Assembly (NCBI RefSeq): GCF_001808955.1
Contig: NZ_KV795257.1
Location: 1-64,000, forward strand
DNA: 64,000 bases
Reading direction: 5' to 3'
Source of the DNA: Rothia sp. HMSC078H08
GTDB taxonomy: Bacteria; Actinomycetota; Actinomycetes; Actinomycetales; Micrococcaceae
This document shows positions 56,427 through 64,000 of the stretch, in pieces. A program made the translations under genes and the position numbers. Position 1 is the stretch's first letter. Every line of letters begins with the position of its first letter. The notes beneath the pieces are model-generated. The model saw only the letters and a list, made by a program, of their open reading frames with translations. It did not search any database and had not been told where the DNA came from.

Positions 56427-57101
56427 CTATTTCAGCTCGTCCACGTGTCGCGCCCGCAAAGCACGAGCGGTCGCCGTCGCGTAATCAACCGCCTGCACCA
56501 CCCACGGAATCAGCAACCGCCAATACATGCGCTTGGGCAGGTTACGCGCCACTGCCGCCCTGCGCAACGCACCCCAACGGTCCATGAGCGCCGGAATCGA
56601 CCGGACCATCAACGCAATCAGCAGACCCAGACGCTCTGGGGAAAGACCCACGAAACGCAACGGCGAACACAGCCTCACAAAGCCATCAATCAGAACCGGC
56701 AGGGGAGTGCTCACCAGCAGAGCGCGGGACGCATAAAAAGCCGTCAGCATAGTCGCGATAGCATCCGCGCCGGAGGCGTACTGGCCCGTAAACACGTAAT
56801 AGCCGACCATAATCAGTAGCAGCAGAGACAGCGTACGAACCACCAGCCACAGCTGGGAGGCGGGCACACCAGCCCACAACGCGCAGAACGTGGAGGCAAC
56901 CAAAGCCACCAGCGCCACCTGCCAGCCGGTCACCGCCAACAGCAGAAACAGCCCAAAGAAGAGCGTGCCCTTGAACCATAGCGGCGCCCGATGCACCGGC
57001 GTGTTCAACGGCTGGTAGAAACCCACCAGCAGAGTACCGGGGATGAAATCCGAGCCCTGGCCGGCGGGGCGAGGATTCACGCGCGGCGTGTTAGCGCCCA
57101 T
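56427..57101 (-). CDS. bioN: Biotin ECF transporter transmembrane protein BioN (EcfT)
   Basis: A 224-residue membrane protein with about five spans (for example FFGLFLLLAVTGWQVALVAL and TLSLLLLIMVGYYVF). The EcfT coupling segments are visible as LMVRSIPALMDRWGALRRA and the C-terminal ARALRARHV. ATG 57101 is selected because GGAGG lies 7 nt upstream and it overlaps the bioM stop by 11 nt; the longer frame has no site. It forms a bioY-bioM-bioN operon, so biotin is the likely substrate. Confidence 0.88.
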   Translation of the reverse strand: MGANTPRVNPRPAGQGSDFIPGTLLVGFYQPLNTPVHRAPLWFKGTLFFGLFLLLAVTGWQVALVALVASTFCALWAGVPASQLWLVVRTLSLLLLIMVGYYVFTGQYASGADAIATMLTAFYASRALLVSTPLPVLIDGFVRLCSPLRFVGLSPERLGLLIALMVRSIPALMDRWGALRRAAVARNLPKRMYWRLLIPWVVQAVDYATATARALRARHVDELK

Positions 57102-57978
57102 GCGCGCCTCCTGCCGAATCCAGACCTTCGGTCGCACCCTCGTTGGGGAACCCCTCGGCACACCACGTGCGGTACTGCTGCACCAGCTGCGCAGCATCCC
57201 CCTGAGCAAGCATATGCCCGTCATGAATAATCACGGCTTCATCGCAGGACGCCGCCAAATCCAGGTCGTGCGTGCTGAGCACCAGCATCTGATCCAGCGA
57301 CTCCAAATGCTTGAGTAGCCGCGCGCGATTGCGCAAATCCAGCAGGGTGGTCGGCTCATCGAGCAGAAGAATCTGCGGGCGCGCCGCCAGCACGCTGGTG
57401 AGAGCGACCAGCTGCTTTTCGCCTCCTGAGAGGGTGAAAACGCTCTGGTTTTCAAGATGTTCGAGGCCGCGCTCGCGGAGCAGTTCACGAATTCGTTCGA
57501 GGCGCTGCTCACCGCTGAGGGCACTACCTTCAACGGTGGCGGCACGGCGCAGACTCAGGTCAATATCTTCGGCAACGGTGGGCATAATCAGCTGCGCCTC
57601 CGGCTGGGCGAAGAGCATGCCCACGCCCTCAAAAGCGCCCTGCGAATGACCGCGAGCGCCCATCGAGCCGCGGCTCGGTGTCTCCAGAGTGTCGACACCG
57701 TTCACGCGCACAATACCTTCATCCGGGTGGGTGAGCCCATTGAAAAGCCCCAGTAGGGTGGACTTGCCGCTACCGTTCAGACCCAGCACTGCGGTGCGCT
57801 TCGCCGTGAACTGCAGGCTCACATCCTTGAGGATACGGCGATGCCCGCCTTCGGGCAGCTCGGTGAAAACACTCACCGATTCAAGCTCAAGGGCGGGCAT
57901 GCTGGTAGAGGCGCTCACCGCCTGCTCGCCTTGCACCTGCTGCGGTGCAGGCTGGCGCGTGGAGCGGCGAAAAAACAT
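57091..57978 (-). CDS. bioM: Biotin ECF transporter ATPase BioM
   Basis: A 295-residue ABC ATPase. Walker A GLNGSGKSTL, Q-loop FAQPEAQLIM (FAQP-E-QL is typical for ECF ATPases), signature TLSGGEKQLVAL, Walker B ILLLDEPTTLLD and switch His STHDLDLA. ATG 57978 with AGAGGA 5 nt upstream is chosen. It lies 32 bp after bioY and overlaps bioN. Confidence 0.9.
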   Translation of the reverse strand: MFFRRSTRQPAPQQVQGEQAVSASTSMPALELESVSVFTELPEGGHRRILKDVSLQFTAKRTAVLGLNGSGKSTLLGLFNGLTHPDEGIVRVNGVDTLETPSRGSMGARGHSQGAFEGVGMLFAQPEAQLIMPTVAEDIDLSLRRAATVEGSALSGEQRLERIRELLRERGLEHLENQSVFTLSGGEKQLVALTSVLAARPQILLLDEPTTLLDLRNRARLLKHLESLDQMLVLSTHDLDLAASCDEAVIIHDGHMLAQGDAAQLVQQYRTWCAEGFPNEGATEGLDSAGGAHGR

Positions 57979-58010
57979 AGCTATCCTCTCGTGTGGCACA
58001 TTGTGTGCTT

Positions 58011-58652
58011 TTAACGCTGGGCAGAAGCCAGGGACGGGAAGGCGCGGCGTACCGACAAACCAACCAGAACCGCGATTGTGGACTTCACCAGATCCCAGGG
58101 AACGAATACCATTGCCGCGCTGAACGCGGCGTCAAAAGTCATGTGGGCGTTCACCATCATACCGGCGATACCGCAGGCGGTCAGAACCACAAAACCGCAG
58201 AAGTTCGCGACCAGAGCCATAAGGAAGGTCGCGCCAACCGAACGGGTGTTGCGGGTGAGCAGGTATGCGAGGGTACCGGCAATAGCGGCGAAGGGCAGGA
58301 AGCCGAGCAGGTAGCCGGCACTCGGGGAGGCGAGCGTACCCAAACCGGCGCCGCCCTTAGCGAAGATGGGCAGGCCAGCGAAACCAACCAGCAGGTACAG
58401 CGCCACGGAGGCGGTGGCACGCTTGCCGCCGAGCACCTGTGCGGTGATGTAAATGCCGAGGGTCTGGAAGGTGAAGGGAACCGCAACGCCGCCCAAGCTG
58501 ACGGCGGGCATGATGGCGAGCGCGGCGATGAAGCCCGCGAACACTGCGATGAGGGAGAGATCGGTGGCGAGGGAGGTCTTTGCCGCTACGTTACGGCGCG
58601 GTGCCTGAGTTGCCTGGGGTTCCTGGGCTGATTCGCGCACGGAATCGGTCAT
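58011..58652 (-). CDS. bioY: Biotin transporter substrate-binding subunit BioY
   Basis: A 213-residue S-component with about six membrane spans after a polar N-terminus. Family segments: VPFTFQTLGIYITA, LGGKRATASVALYLLVG and SAGYLLGFLPFA, then FVPWDLVKSTIAVLVG. It binds biotin and couples to BioMN. AAAGGAG precedes the ATG at a long spacing. It is the first gene of the operon, behind a BioQ-like palindrome. Confidence 0.95.
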   Translation of the reverse strand: MTDSVRESAQEPQATQAPRRNVAAKTSLATDLSLIAVFAGFIAALAIMPAVSLGGVAVPFTFQTLGIYITAQVLGGKRATASVALYLLVGFAGLPIFAKGGAGLGTLASPSAGYLLGFLPFAAIAGTLAYLLTRNTRSVGATFLMALVANFCGFVVLTACGIAGMMVNAHMTFDAAFSAAMVFVPWDLVKSTIAVLVGLSVRRAFPSLASAQR

Positions 58653-58744
58653 TGGGGTGGTACTCCTTTGATACGTATTGCTCTGCAGATTTTTCTACAG
58701 AGTTGAGGGTGGCGGTGGTTGACTGCTTGTCACAACCCAGTTTT

Positions 58745-58755
58745 GAACAATGTTC
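58745..58755. promoter_or_regulatory. BioQ-like operator upstream of bioY
   Basis: GAAC-AAT-GTTC is a perfect palindrome resembling the TGAAC-N3-GTT half-sites of actinobacterial BioQ (recalled). It lies about 93 nt upstream of bioY in the divergent region with the ABC-F gene. Confidence 0.5.
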
Positions 58756-58943
58756 TATGAATGGTGTCCGGTATGTATAGTACACCGCACACCACAAAAA
58801 CAAAAGGTGCCCCACATGCGCACTCGGCACACCTGCACTAAAATTGATGAGGTGCTCTGCGCGCTCGCCGCTTCTAACCCAGCGAATCCCGCCTACCGAG
58901 CACTATCAACCCACACACCAGACCGCCATCCGGAAAGGCACCC

Positions 58944-60542
58944 ATGATTGCTGTACAGAACCTCGAATTGCGTGCAGGCGCGCGCCTGCTCATGGAAGAG
59001 GTCACCTTCCGCATCGATAAGGGCGACAAGATTGGTCTGGTGGGCCGCAACGGTGCTGGTAAGACCACTATGACTAAGGTGCTTGCCGGTCTGACCCTGC
59101 CCGCTGACGGCACGGTGACCCGCAGTGGCACTATCGGCTACCTTCCGCAGGACCCGAAGGTGGATGACATGAGCCAGCTGGCGCGTGACCGCATCCTTTC
59201 GGCGCGTGGCCTGGATGGTGTGGCGCGCAAGATGCGTCAGGCGCAGGACGATATGGCGAGTGAGGACCCGGCGGTGCGCGCTAAGGGTATGCGCCGCTAC
59301 GACCGTCTTGAGGCTGAGTTCATTGCCGGCGGCGGCTACGCGGCTGAGTCGGAGGCGGCGGTCATCACCTCCAACCTGGACCTGCCGGAGCGTGTGCTCG
59401 CCCAACCGCTGTCCACTCTGTCGGGCGGTCAGCGTCGCCGCGTGGAGCTGGCGCGTATTCTCTTCTCCAATGCAGACACCATGCTGCTGGACGAGCCGAC
59501 CAACCACCTGGATGCTGACTCCATCATGTGGCTGCGTGACTTCTTGAAGAACTTCTCGGGCGGCCTGATGGTCATTAGCCACGATGTTGACCTGATGGAG
59601 CTGGTCGTCAACCGCGTCTTCTACCTGGACGCGAACCGCTGCGTGATTGACCAGTACAACATGGGCTGGAAGAACTACTTGCTTCAGCGTGAGCAGGATG
59701 AGCACCGCCGCAAGCGTGAGCGTGCGAATGCGCAGAAGAAGGCGAATGCTCTGATGGAGCAGGCGAATAAGATGCGCGCGAAGGCGACGAAGGCTGTTGC
59801 CGCTCAGCAGATGATTAAGCGTGCTGAGAAGCTTCTGCGCGGCCTGGAGGAGGAGCGTCAGAGCGATAAGGTTGCGGCGATTCGCTTCCCGGATCCGGCG
59901 CCGTGCGGTAAGACTCCGCTCTCTGCGCAGGGCCTGTCGAAGTCCTATGGCTCTCTGGAGATTTTCACGGACGTTGATTTGGCGATTGACCGCGGTTCGC
60001 GAGTGGTGGTGCTGGGCCTGAACGGTGCCGGTAAGACCACTCTGCTGCGCATGCTGGCTGGTTCCACCGAGCCTGATACGGGTGAGGTTGTGTACGGTCA
60101 CGGCGCGAAGCTGGGCTATTTTGCGCAGGAACACGAAATTCTTGATGGCGACCGCACTGTCTTTGAGAACATGAAGTCTGCCGCGCCGGATCTGGATGAC
60201 ACCCGCGTGCGCACGATTCTGGGTTCGTTCCTGTTCTCCGGTGATGACGTGGATAAGCCTGCCGGTGTGCTTTCCGGCGGTGAGAAGACCCGTCTGTCCC
60301 TGGCGACCCTGGTGGCGTCGAGTGCGAATGTGCTACTGCTCGATGAGCCGACCAACAACCTGGACCCCGCCTCGCGTGAGGAGATTCTGAACGCGTTGAA
60401 GGCGTACCAGGGCGCTATCGTGATGGTTTCTCACGATGAGGGTGCCGTGGAGGCGCTGGATCCTGAGCGTGTGCTGCTTCTACCGGATGCGGTGGAGGAC
60501 CTATGGTCGAAGGATTACCAGGATCTGATTTCGCTGGCTTAA
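58944..60542 (+). CDS. ABC-F family ATPase
   Basis: A 532-residue soluble protein with two ABC domains and no membrane span. Domain 1: Walker A GRNGAGKTT (34-42), LSGGQRRRVEL, and MLLDEPTNHLDADS. The linker is a charged helical arm rich in Arg, Lys and Gln. Domain 2: Walker A GLNGAGKTT, LSGGEKTRLSL, and VLLLDEPTNNLDP. ABC-F proteins act on the ribosome as translation factors or antibiotic protection; the short linker and presence in core genomes favour a housekeeping role. GAAAGG precedes the ATG. Confidence 0.93.
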   Translation: MIAVQNLELRAGARLLMEEVTFRIDKGDKIGLVGRNGAGKTTMTKVLAGLTLPADGTVTRSGTIGYLPQDPKVDDMSQLARDRILSARGLDGVARKMRQAQDDMASEDPAVRAKGMRRYDRLEAEFIAGGGYAAESEAAVITSNLDLPERVLAQPLSTLSGGQRRRVELARILFSNADTMLLDEPTNHLDADSIMWLRDFLKNFSGGLMVISHDVDLMELVVNRVFYLDANRCVIDQYNMGWKNYLLQREQDEHRRKRERANAQKKANALMEQANKMRAKATKAVAAQQMIKRAEKLLRGLEEERQSDKVAAIRFPDPAPCGKTPLSAQGLSKSYGSLEIFTDVDLAIDRGSRVVVLGLNGAGKTTLLRMLAGSTEPDTGEVVYGHGAKLGYFAQEHEILDGDRTVFENMKSAAPDLDDTRVRTILGSFLFSGDDVDKPAGVLSGGEKTRLSLATLVASSANVLLLDEPTNNLDPASREEILNALKAYQGAIVMVSHDEGAVEALDPERVLLLPDAVEDLWSKDYQDLISLA

Positions 60543-60572
60543 AGCAATATCCGCTGACATCAAAGCATGGAG

Positions 60573-60607
60573 GAGGCTCCGGTACCGTGTGGTGCCGGGG
60601 CCTCTTT
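60573..60607 (+). terminator. Terminator of the ABC-F gene
   Basis: GAGGC-x-CCGGTACC (60573-60585) pairs with GGTGCCGG-x-GCCTC (60590-60604), followed by TTT. Confidence 0.65.
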
Positions 60608-60612
60608 GCGTG

Positions 60613-60697
60613 TATTGCGCGTTGTTTTATTGTCTGGTGGGTATTGTTTGTGGCGTATTGTCTGGGGTGTATTGTCCAGGGCGTATTTTTGTGTTCT
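60613..60697. repeat. 14-bp tandem repeat in intergenic DNA
   Basis: Four consecutive 14-nt units starting TATTGT (60628, 60642, 60656 and 60670), consensus TATTGTCTGGGGCG, are flanked by degenerate copies at 60613 and 60684. Confidence 0.75.
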
Positions 60698-61131
60698 GAA
60701 AATGTGTTGCGGAGATATTGCCGGTATTTTTCTCGTGAATAGTGCGGAAAAATGTGACCTGAGCCGTGGGGTTGTATTGTTTTCTGAGCGTGTGTGCTGT
60801 TATTGCGTTCCTGTGCATGGGAACTGTGGGTTCTGACACACCAAACTCGCGGCGTATTTGACGGGAAATAATGTTGTCTTGTGGGTTTTTCTGAGGGAAA
60901 GAAAAGCTCTCGGGCGATATTTCAGGGGGTCTGTGTGGGCTTTTTAAATTTTTCATGTGTCTCTACATACATTGTGGGAAAAATGGTAGAAACACAACAT
61001 GCATGGGGCGTAGACTTGTAACTGTTCCCGCCACTGCGAGGACGCAAACGCGAAACATTAGGGCTCACTACCGATGGTGAGCTAACGCGGGGGAGAAGAG
61101 ATTCCCGCCCGCTCACGAAGGAGAACTACCA
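60698..61131. other. AT-rich non-coding leader of the microprotein gene
   Basis: No open frame with coding character. Toward its right end are a hairpin GCTCAC/GTGAGC (61063-61082) and a GCGGG/CCCGC stem just before the ribosome site, which could form a structured 5' UTR. No known riboswitch class was recognised. TTGTGG (about 60974) with CAACAT 17 nt later is a weak promoter candidate. Confidence 0.35.
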
Positions 61132-61218
61132 ATGCACAACACTGAGTTCGAGAAGTACCCCACCTCTGGTGAAGAGAACGTTGAGGTTGACGTCTTCTGG
61201 CCCATCCAGGACGCTTAA
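61132..61218 (+). CDS. 28-residue acidic microprotein
   Basis: A short frame with start ATG preceded by GAAGGAGAACTACC (strong ribosome site). The product begins MHNTEFEKYPTSGE and ends VDVFWPIQDA; it has seven Glu/Asp after the first residues against one Lys and no Cys. Its codons are those of the highly expressed genes nearby (AAC, GAG, GTT, GTC). It stands alone between a structured leader and a terminator. It could be a small protein, a leader peptide or a peptide precursor; no family is recognised. Confidence 0.55.
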   Translation: MHNTEFEKYPTSGEENVEVDVFWPIQDA

Positions 61219-61252
61219 TCTCTCGCCCCGATAGGTCGGGATAAGGATTAGA

Positions 61253-61296
61253 AAAGCGCCCCGCCGCTTCCGTAGGGAAGTGACGGGGCGCTTTGC
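61253..61296. terminator. Terminator after the microprotein, bidirectional
   Basis: AAAGCGCCCCG (61253-61263) pairs with CGGGGCGCTTT (61284-61294), with an inner imperfect stem. Confidence 0.8.
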
Positions 61297-61328
61297 TGTC
61301 CTTGGTGAGAATTTAGTTATGCGGCACG

Positions 61329-62057
61329 TTATGCGGCGTGAATACCCAGTCCGAACATTTGCAGAGGGTATTCGGTAAAGCCCATCATGGCTGCCGCGTA
61401 CCAGGCGACGTACCCGGTCAGTGCTAGAACGAGTGCCTTCTCGCGTACGCTGCCGGCATCACCCAGGATTGGCAGTGCCATGTAGCCGCTCTTTTTCCAT
61501 AGGGGGGACGCCACCAGGGGCTTGATGACGATGGGGTAGAGGGGCAGCAGTCCGCGGGTTGTCAGTAGATCGCCAATGAGGTGAATGGTCGCGCCGACCG
61601 AAATAGCCCAGGGGAGCAGTGCCAGCGAATCGGTTGTGTAGGCTGCGTACCCGAGGGCAACGGCGCCGATCCATCCACCCGGTGCGCCGAGCACGCGCAA
61701 GGCTAGACCGCCCGAGAATGCGGCAAGAAGCAGTGAGGCCCAGGGGATTCCGTTGTAGCTCAGGTTGGCACTGAAATAGGCAACCGCCCAGAAAGCTATC
61801 AGACCCAAAATGGAGTGCGTTCCCTTGCGGTGTCCGCCGCTGACCGCCCCGACAATGCGTGCTACCCAGCGTGAAATGGGCGGAATGGAGTTGGCGATAC
61901 TGCCGTTGTGGTGGTCAATATCCGGTAGCATACCCGCACCGGCGCACGCCAGGGTGGTCACGATGAGGGTGGGGGTATCTGGAACCTGCACTACTCCCGT
62001 CTCGACGAGCACTAGCCAGCCAGCTGCGGCGCTGACGGTGTGCGAATAGCCCATCAT
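61329..62057 (-). CDS. YdjM-type membrane-bound metal-dependent hydrolase
   Basis: A 242-residue membrane protein with about six spans. Conserved polar motifs in the YdjM/LexA-inducible family are visible: SHTVSAAAGW, GMLPDIDHHNGSI, GGHRKGTHSILG and HLIGDLLTTRGLLPLYP. The His and Asp residues suggest metal-dependent phosphohydrolase-like chemistry, unproven. AAGGAGG lies upstream of the start; MM at the N-terminus leaves the exact start open by one codon. Confidence 0.82.
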   Translation of the reverse strand: MMGYSHTVSAAAGWLVLVETGVVQVPDTPTLIVTTLACAGAGMLPDIDHHNGSIANSIPPISRWVARIVGAVSGGHRKGTHSILGLIAFWAVAYFSANLSYNGIPWASLLLAAFSGGLALRVLGAPGGWIGAVALGYAAYTTDSLALLPWAISVGATIHLIGDLLTTRGLLPLYPIVIKPLVASPLWKKSGYMALPILGDAGSVREKALVLALTGYVAWYAAAMMGFTEYPLQMFGLGIHAA

Positions 62058-62243
62058 GGGGAGGTGCCTCCTTGAATGCGATTGCTCAGCGAGTGTGATT
62101 GCCCTGCGAGTGTGGTTGCCTGGGTGCCGGGATATTCACTCGAACTAATTAGAACAAATATAGCATATATCGAAATTACTTTCGATAAGCGGGGTTATCC
62201 CTCAAACGGCGCCACCTCAAGCGACATCACCTCTCAAGTGGCA

Positions 62244-62471
62244 CTACCCCTCAAACGGAAGAGTCTGCTTCCAGAACTCACGCTCGCGCAGGTAATTCTC
62301 CAGCCAGCCCACGTGCTCGGAGCACGCCAACCAGATCTTGCGACGCTCGGGGGTGTGCACCTTTGGGTTGTTCCAGAGCAGCTGAAATTCTGCCGCCTGC
62401 TGGCAGCCCTTGCGGGAGCACTTGGCGTACTCGGGCTGTGCATCCTGAGAAAGTGAACCGAGCAGATCCAT
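62244..62471 (-). CDS. Small conserved actinobacterial Cys/His protein
   Basis: A 75-residue soluble protein with CSRKGCQQAAEFQLLWNNP and ACSEHVGWLENYL (split here for length): Cys-x4-Cys and Cys-x2-His pairs that could bind zinc. Homologs are often mislabelled as acetone carboxylase, as I recall; the sequence gives no support for that activity. It lies in the fabG neighbourhood but on the opposite strand. Confidence 0.72.
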   Translation of the reverse strand: MDLLGSLSQDAQPEYAKCSRKGCQQAAEFQLLWNNPKVHTPERRKIWLACSEHVGWLENYLREREFWKQTLPFEG

Positions 62472-62757
62472 GTCTTCTTATCCTTACTATTGCGCCTCGA
62501 CGTGCGGTGTTATTCCGTGCCCGCGCGACCGGGCAGAAAAGGGGTGCGGGCTGTTCCGCTTCAGCTAGTGTACGCGCCCGATGAGGCATGTAAAAGAAGG
62601 GGAGCAGGTGTTCAGTGTTCAAGAGTGGAGTGTAGCCTGCGGCACCTTTGCGCTAAAACGCGGTAAAATAGGGTTTGTCTGTCCATCCGTCCACACCCCA
62701 ACCGCGGAGTCGCTGCATCGGCTCCAATCGTGAGGGGTCGACTCATCAAGGAAGCTC
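62472..62757. other. Divergent intergenic region before fabG
   Basis: No gene seen. It holds the fabG ribosome site AAGGAAG (62748-62753). No clear promoter pair was identified. Confidence 0.35.
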
Positions 62758-63474
62758 ATGAGCGAGAACACTCCCAAGACCGTGCTGGTCACCGGCGGCA
62801 ACCGAGGCATCGGCTACGAAATTGCCAAGGAATTCCAGGCAGCAGGCCACAACGTCTGCATCACCTACCGCAGCGGTGAAGCCCCCGAAGAATTTTTCGC
62901 CGTCAAGGCAGATGTACGCGATGCCGACAGCATTAACGAAGCTTTCAAGGAAATTGAAGCAGAATTCGGCCCCGTGGAGGTGCTGGTCGCCAACGCAGGT
63001 ATCACCCGCGACATGCTGCTGATGCGCATGAAGGAATCCGACTTCACCGACGTGGTCGACACCAACCTCACCGGTTCTTTCCGTGTGGTTCAGCGCGCCA
63101 TCAAGGGCATGCTGAAGCTCAAGCGCGGCCGCATCATCCTGGTTTCCTCCGTGGTGGGTCTGTACGGTTCCCCCGGCCAGGTCAACTACTCCGCATCTAA
63201 GGCTGCACTGGTCGGTATGGCACGCTCCATCACCCGTGAGCTGGGCGGCCGTAACATCACCGCTAACGTGGTGGCACCGGGCTTCATTAACACCGCAATG
63301 ACCGAGGTTCTGCCCGAAGAGACCAAGAAGAACTACCTCGCGTCCATCCCGGCTGGTCGTTTCGCGGAGGCAGAAGAGGTCGCTCGCGTGATTCGCTGGC
63401 TCGCATCCGATGAGGCTAGCTACATTTCTGGCGCTGTCATCCCCGTTGATGGCGGCCTGGGTATGGGTCACTAA
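62758..63474 (+). CDS. fabG: 3-oxoacyl-ACP reductase FabG
   Basis: A 238-residue short-chain dehydrogenase reducing 3-oxoacyl-ACP with NADPH in fatty-acid elongation. Cofactor motif TGGNRGIG near residue 13, NAG loop, catalytic Ser in ILVSS and Tyr/Lys in NYSASKAAL. The GGLGMGH C-terminus is typical. ATG 62758 has AAGGAAG 4-5 nt upstream. It is followed 72 bp later by a second SDR gene, probably an operon. Confidence 0.92.
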   Translation: MSENTPKTVLVTGGNRGIGYEIAKEFQAAGHNVCITYRSGEAPEEFFAVKADVRDADSINEAFKEIEAEFGPVEVLVANAGITRDMLLMRMKESDFTDVVDTNLTGSFRVVQRAIKGMLKLKRGRIILVSSVVGLYGSPGQVNYSASKAALVGMARSITRELGGRNITANVVAPGFINTAMTEVLPEETKKNYLASIPAGRFAEAEEVARVIRWLASDEASYISGAVIPVDGGLGMGH

Positions 63475-63546
63475 CCCCACCCGTACGGACTGCACGAAGC
63501 GCCTGAGCGTGGGCGCACCCTTTCTAGACTTTAAGGACATAAAACT

Positions 63547-64000
63547 ATGGCACAGCTGACCGGCAAGACCATTATCATTACCGGCTCCTCCCGCGGCGTT
63601 GGCGCAGACACCGCACAGATTCTTGCCGCTGAGGGCGCGAACATTGTGGTGAACTACCGCTCCAAGGCACCGCGCGCGAACAAGATCGTCAAGGCTATTG
63701 AAGAGGCTGGCGGCAAGGCAATCGCAGTGCAGGCTGACGTGACCAACAATGAGGACCTGCAGAATCTCGTCAACACCGCCGTGGAGACCTTCGGTTCCCT
63801 GGACTACCTGATCCTGAACGCGTCGGGCGGCATGGAAACCGGCATGGGCGAAGACTACGCAATGCGCCTGAACCGTGACGCACAGCTGAACCTGGCACGC
63901 CTGGCTGCAGAGAAGATGCCCGAAGGCGCACGCATCGTGTTCGTGACCAGCCACCAGGCGCACTTCATCCGCGAGGTTGAGACCATGGACGAGTACAAGC
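63547..64000 (+). CDS. SDR family oxidoreductase, 3'-truncated by window edge
   Basis: At least 151 residues are visible, starting MAQLTGKTIIITGSSRGVG. TGSSRGVG is the SDR cofactor loop and NASGG replaces the usual NAG. The catalytic Tyr-Lys region lies beyond the window. A TAAGGACA site precedes the ATG. It follows fabG on the same strand. In many actinobacteria an enoyl-ACP reductase or another SDR occupies this position; the specific substrate is not decided. Confidence 0.85.
   Translation, partial: MAQLTGKTIIITGSSRGVGADTAQILAAEGANIVVNYRSKAPRANKIVKAIEEAGGKAIAVQADVTNNEDLQNLVNTAVETFGSLDYLILNASGGMETGMGEDYAMRLNRDAQLNLARLAAEKMPEGARIVFVTSHQAHFIREVETMDEYK

Noticed and set aside
58893..60134. Long antisense frame over the ABC-F gene
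   Set aside because: Shadow; the sense strand has all ABC motifs.
60613..60697. Tandem repeat considered as a CRISPR array
   Set aside because: Units are directly contiguous 14-mers without unique spacers.
60960..61131. Known riboswitch upstream of the microprotein
   Set aside because: None of the conserved motifs I know (cobalamin, TPP, SAM, c-di-GMP, Mn, fluoride, glutamine) could be matched.
62746..63963. Long antisense frame over fabG and the second SDR gene
   Set aside because: Shadow; spans two real genes.

Overview
The window looks like a chromosome segment of a high-GC Gram-positive bacterium (Actinomycetota, Micrococcaceae). Codon style, a short LeuRS, OpcA-dependent G6PDH, a SufR-SufBDC cluster and the gap-pgk-tpiA-secG gene order all fit Rothia, perhaps R. 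mucilaginosa. The genus is an inference from gene content, not from a database search. No rRNA, tRNA, CRISPR array or insertion sequence was seen.

Layout. 1-2 kb: an AT-rich multi-membrane-span alpha/beta-hydrolase-like gene cut by the left edge. 2-4.3 kb: a minus-strand pair (hydrolase, then glycosyltransferase). 4.5-11.6 kb: leuS, a DegV-family gene, gap and pgk. 12-22.8 kb: an accessory island inserted between pgk and tpiA, built around a 2298-residue RHS/YD-repeat polymorphic toxin whose C-terminal module is an AT-rich lipase-like hydrolase. Two paralogous pairs of uncharacterised proteins flank it (A1-B1 upstream, A2-B2 downstream), and a small membrane protein follows. 23-24.9 kb: tpiA, a small membrane-anchored protein and secG. 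25-37.8 kb: a SWIM zinc-finger protein, three tandem paralogous large alpha-helical proteins (DUF6493-like) and a large protein with a TerD-like C-terminus, together a candidate undescribed multi-component system. 37.9-38.3 kb: an orphan HicB-type antitoxin with its own operator. 38.4-45.7 kb: the pentose-phosphate genes tkt, tal, zwf, opcA and pgl on the minus strand; pgl carries an unusual Cys/Gly-rich insertion. 46.0-46.3 kb: a candidate structured small RNA. 46.3-53.6 kb: a two-gene ABC exporter divergent from sufR-sufB-sufD-sufC-sufT. 53.8-56.3 kb: an Ltp-type lipoprotein, a small RelA/SpoT-type HD hydrolase and a DUF4253 protein. 56.4-58.7 kb: the biotin ECF transporter bioY-bioM-bioN behind a BioQ-like palindrome. 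58.9-64 kb: an ABC-F ATPase, a gene-poor stretch with a 14-bp tandem repeat and a 28-residue microprotein gene, a YdjM-type membrane protein, a small Cys/His protein, fabG and a truncated SDR gene.

Most of the window is housekeeping: glycolysis, the oxidative and non-oxidative pentose-phosphate routes, Fe-S assembly, biotin uptake and fatty-acid reduction. The main accessory signals are the RHS island, the SWIM/triple-paralog cluster, the orphan HicB, the left-edge AT-rich gene, and the candidate small RNA and microprotein.
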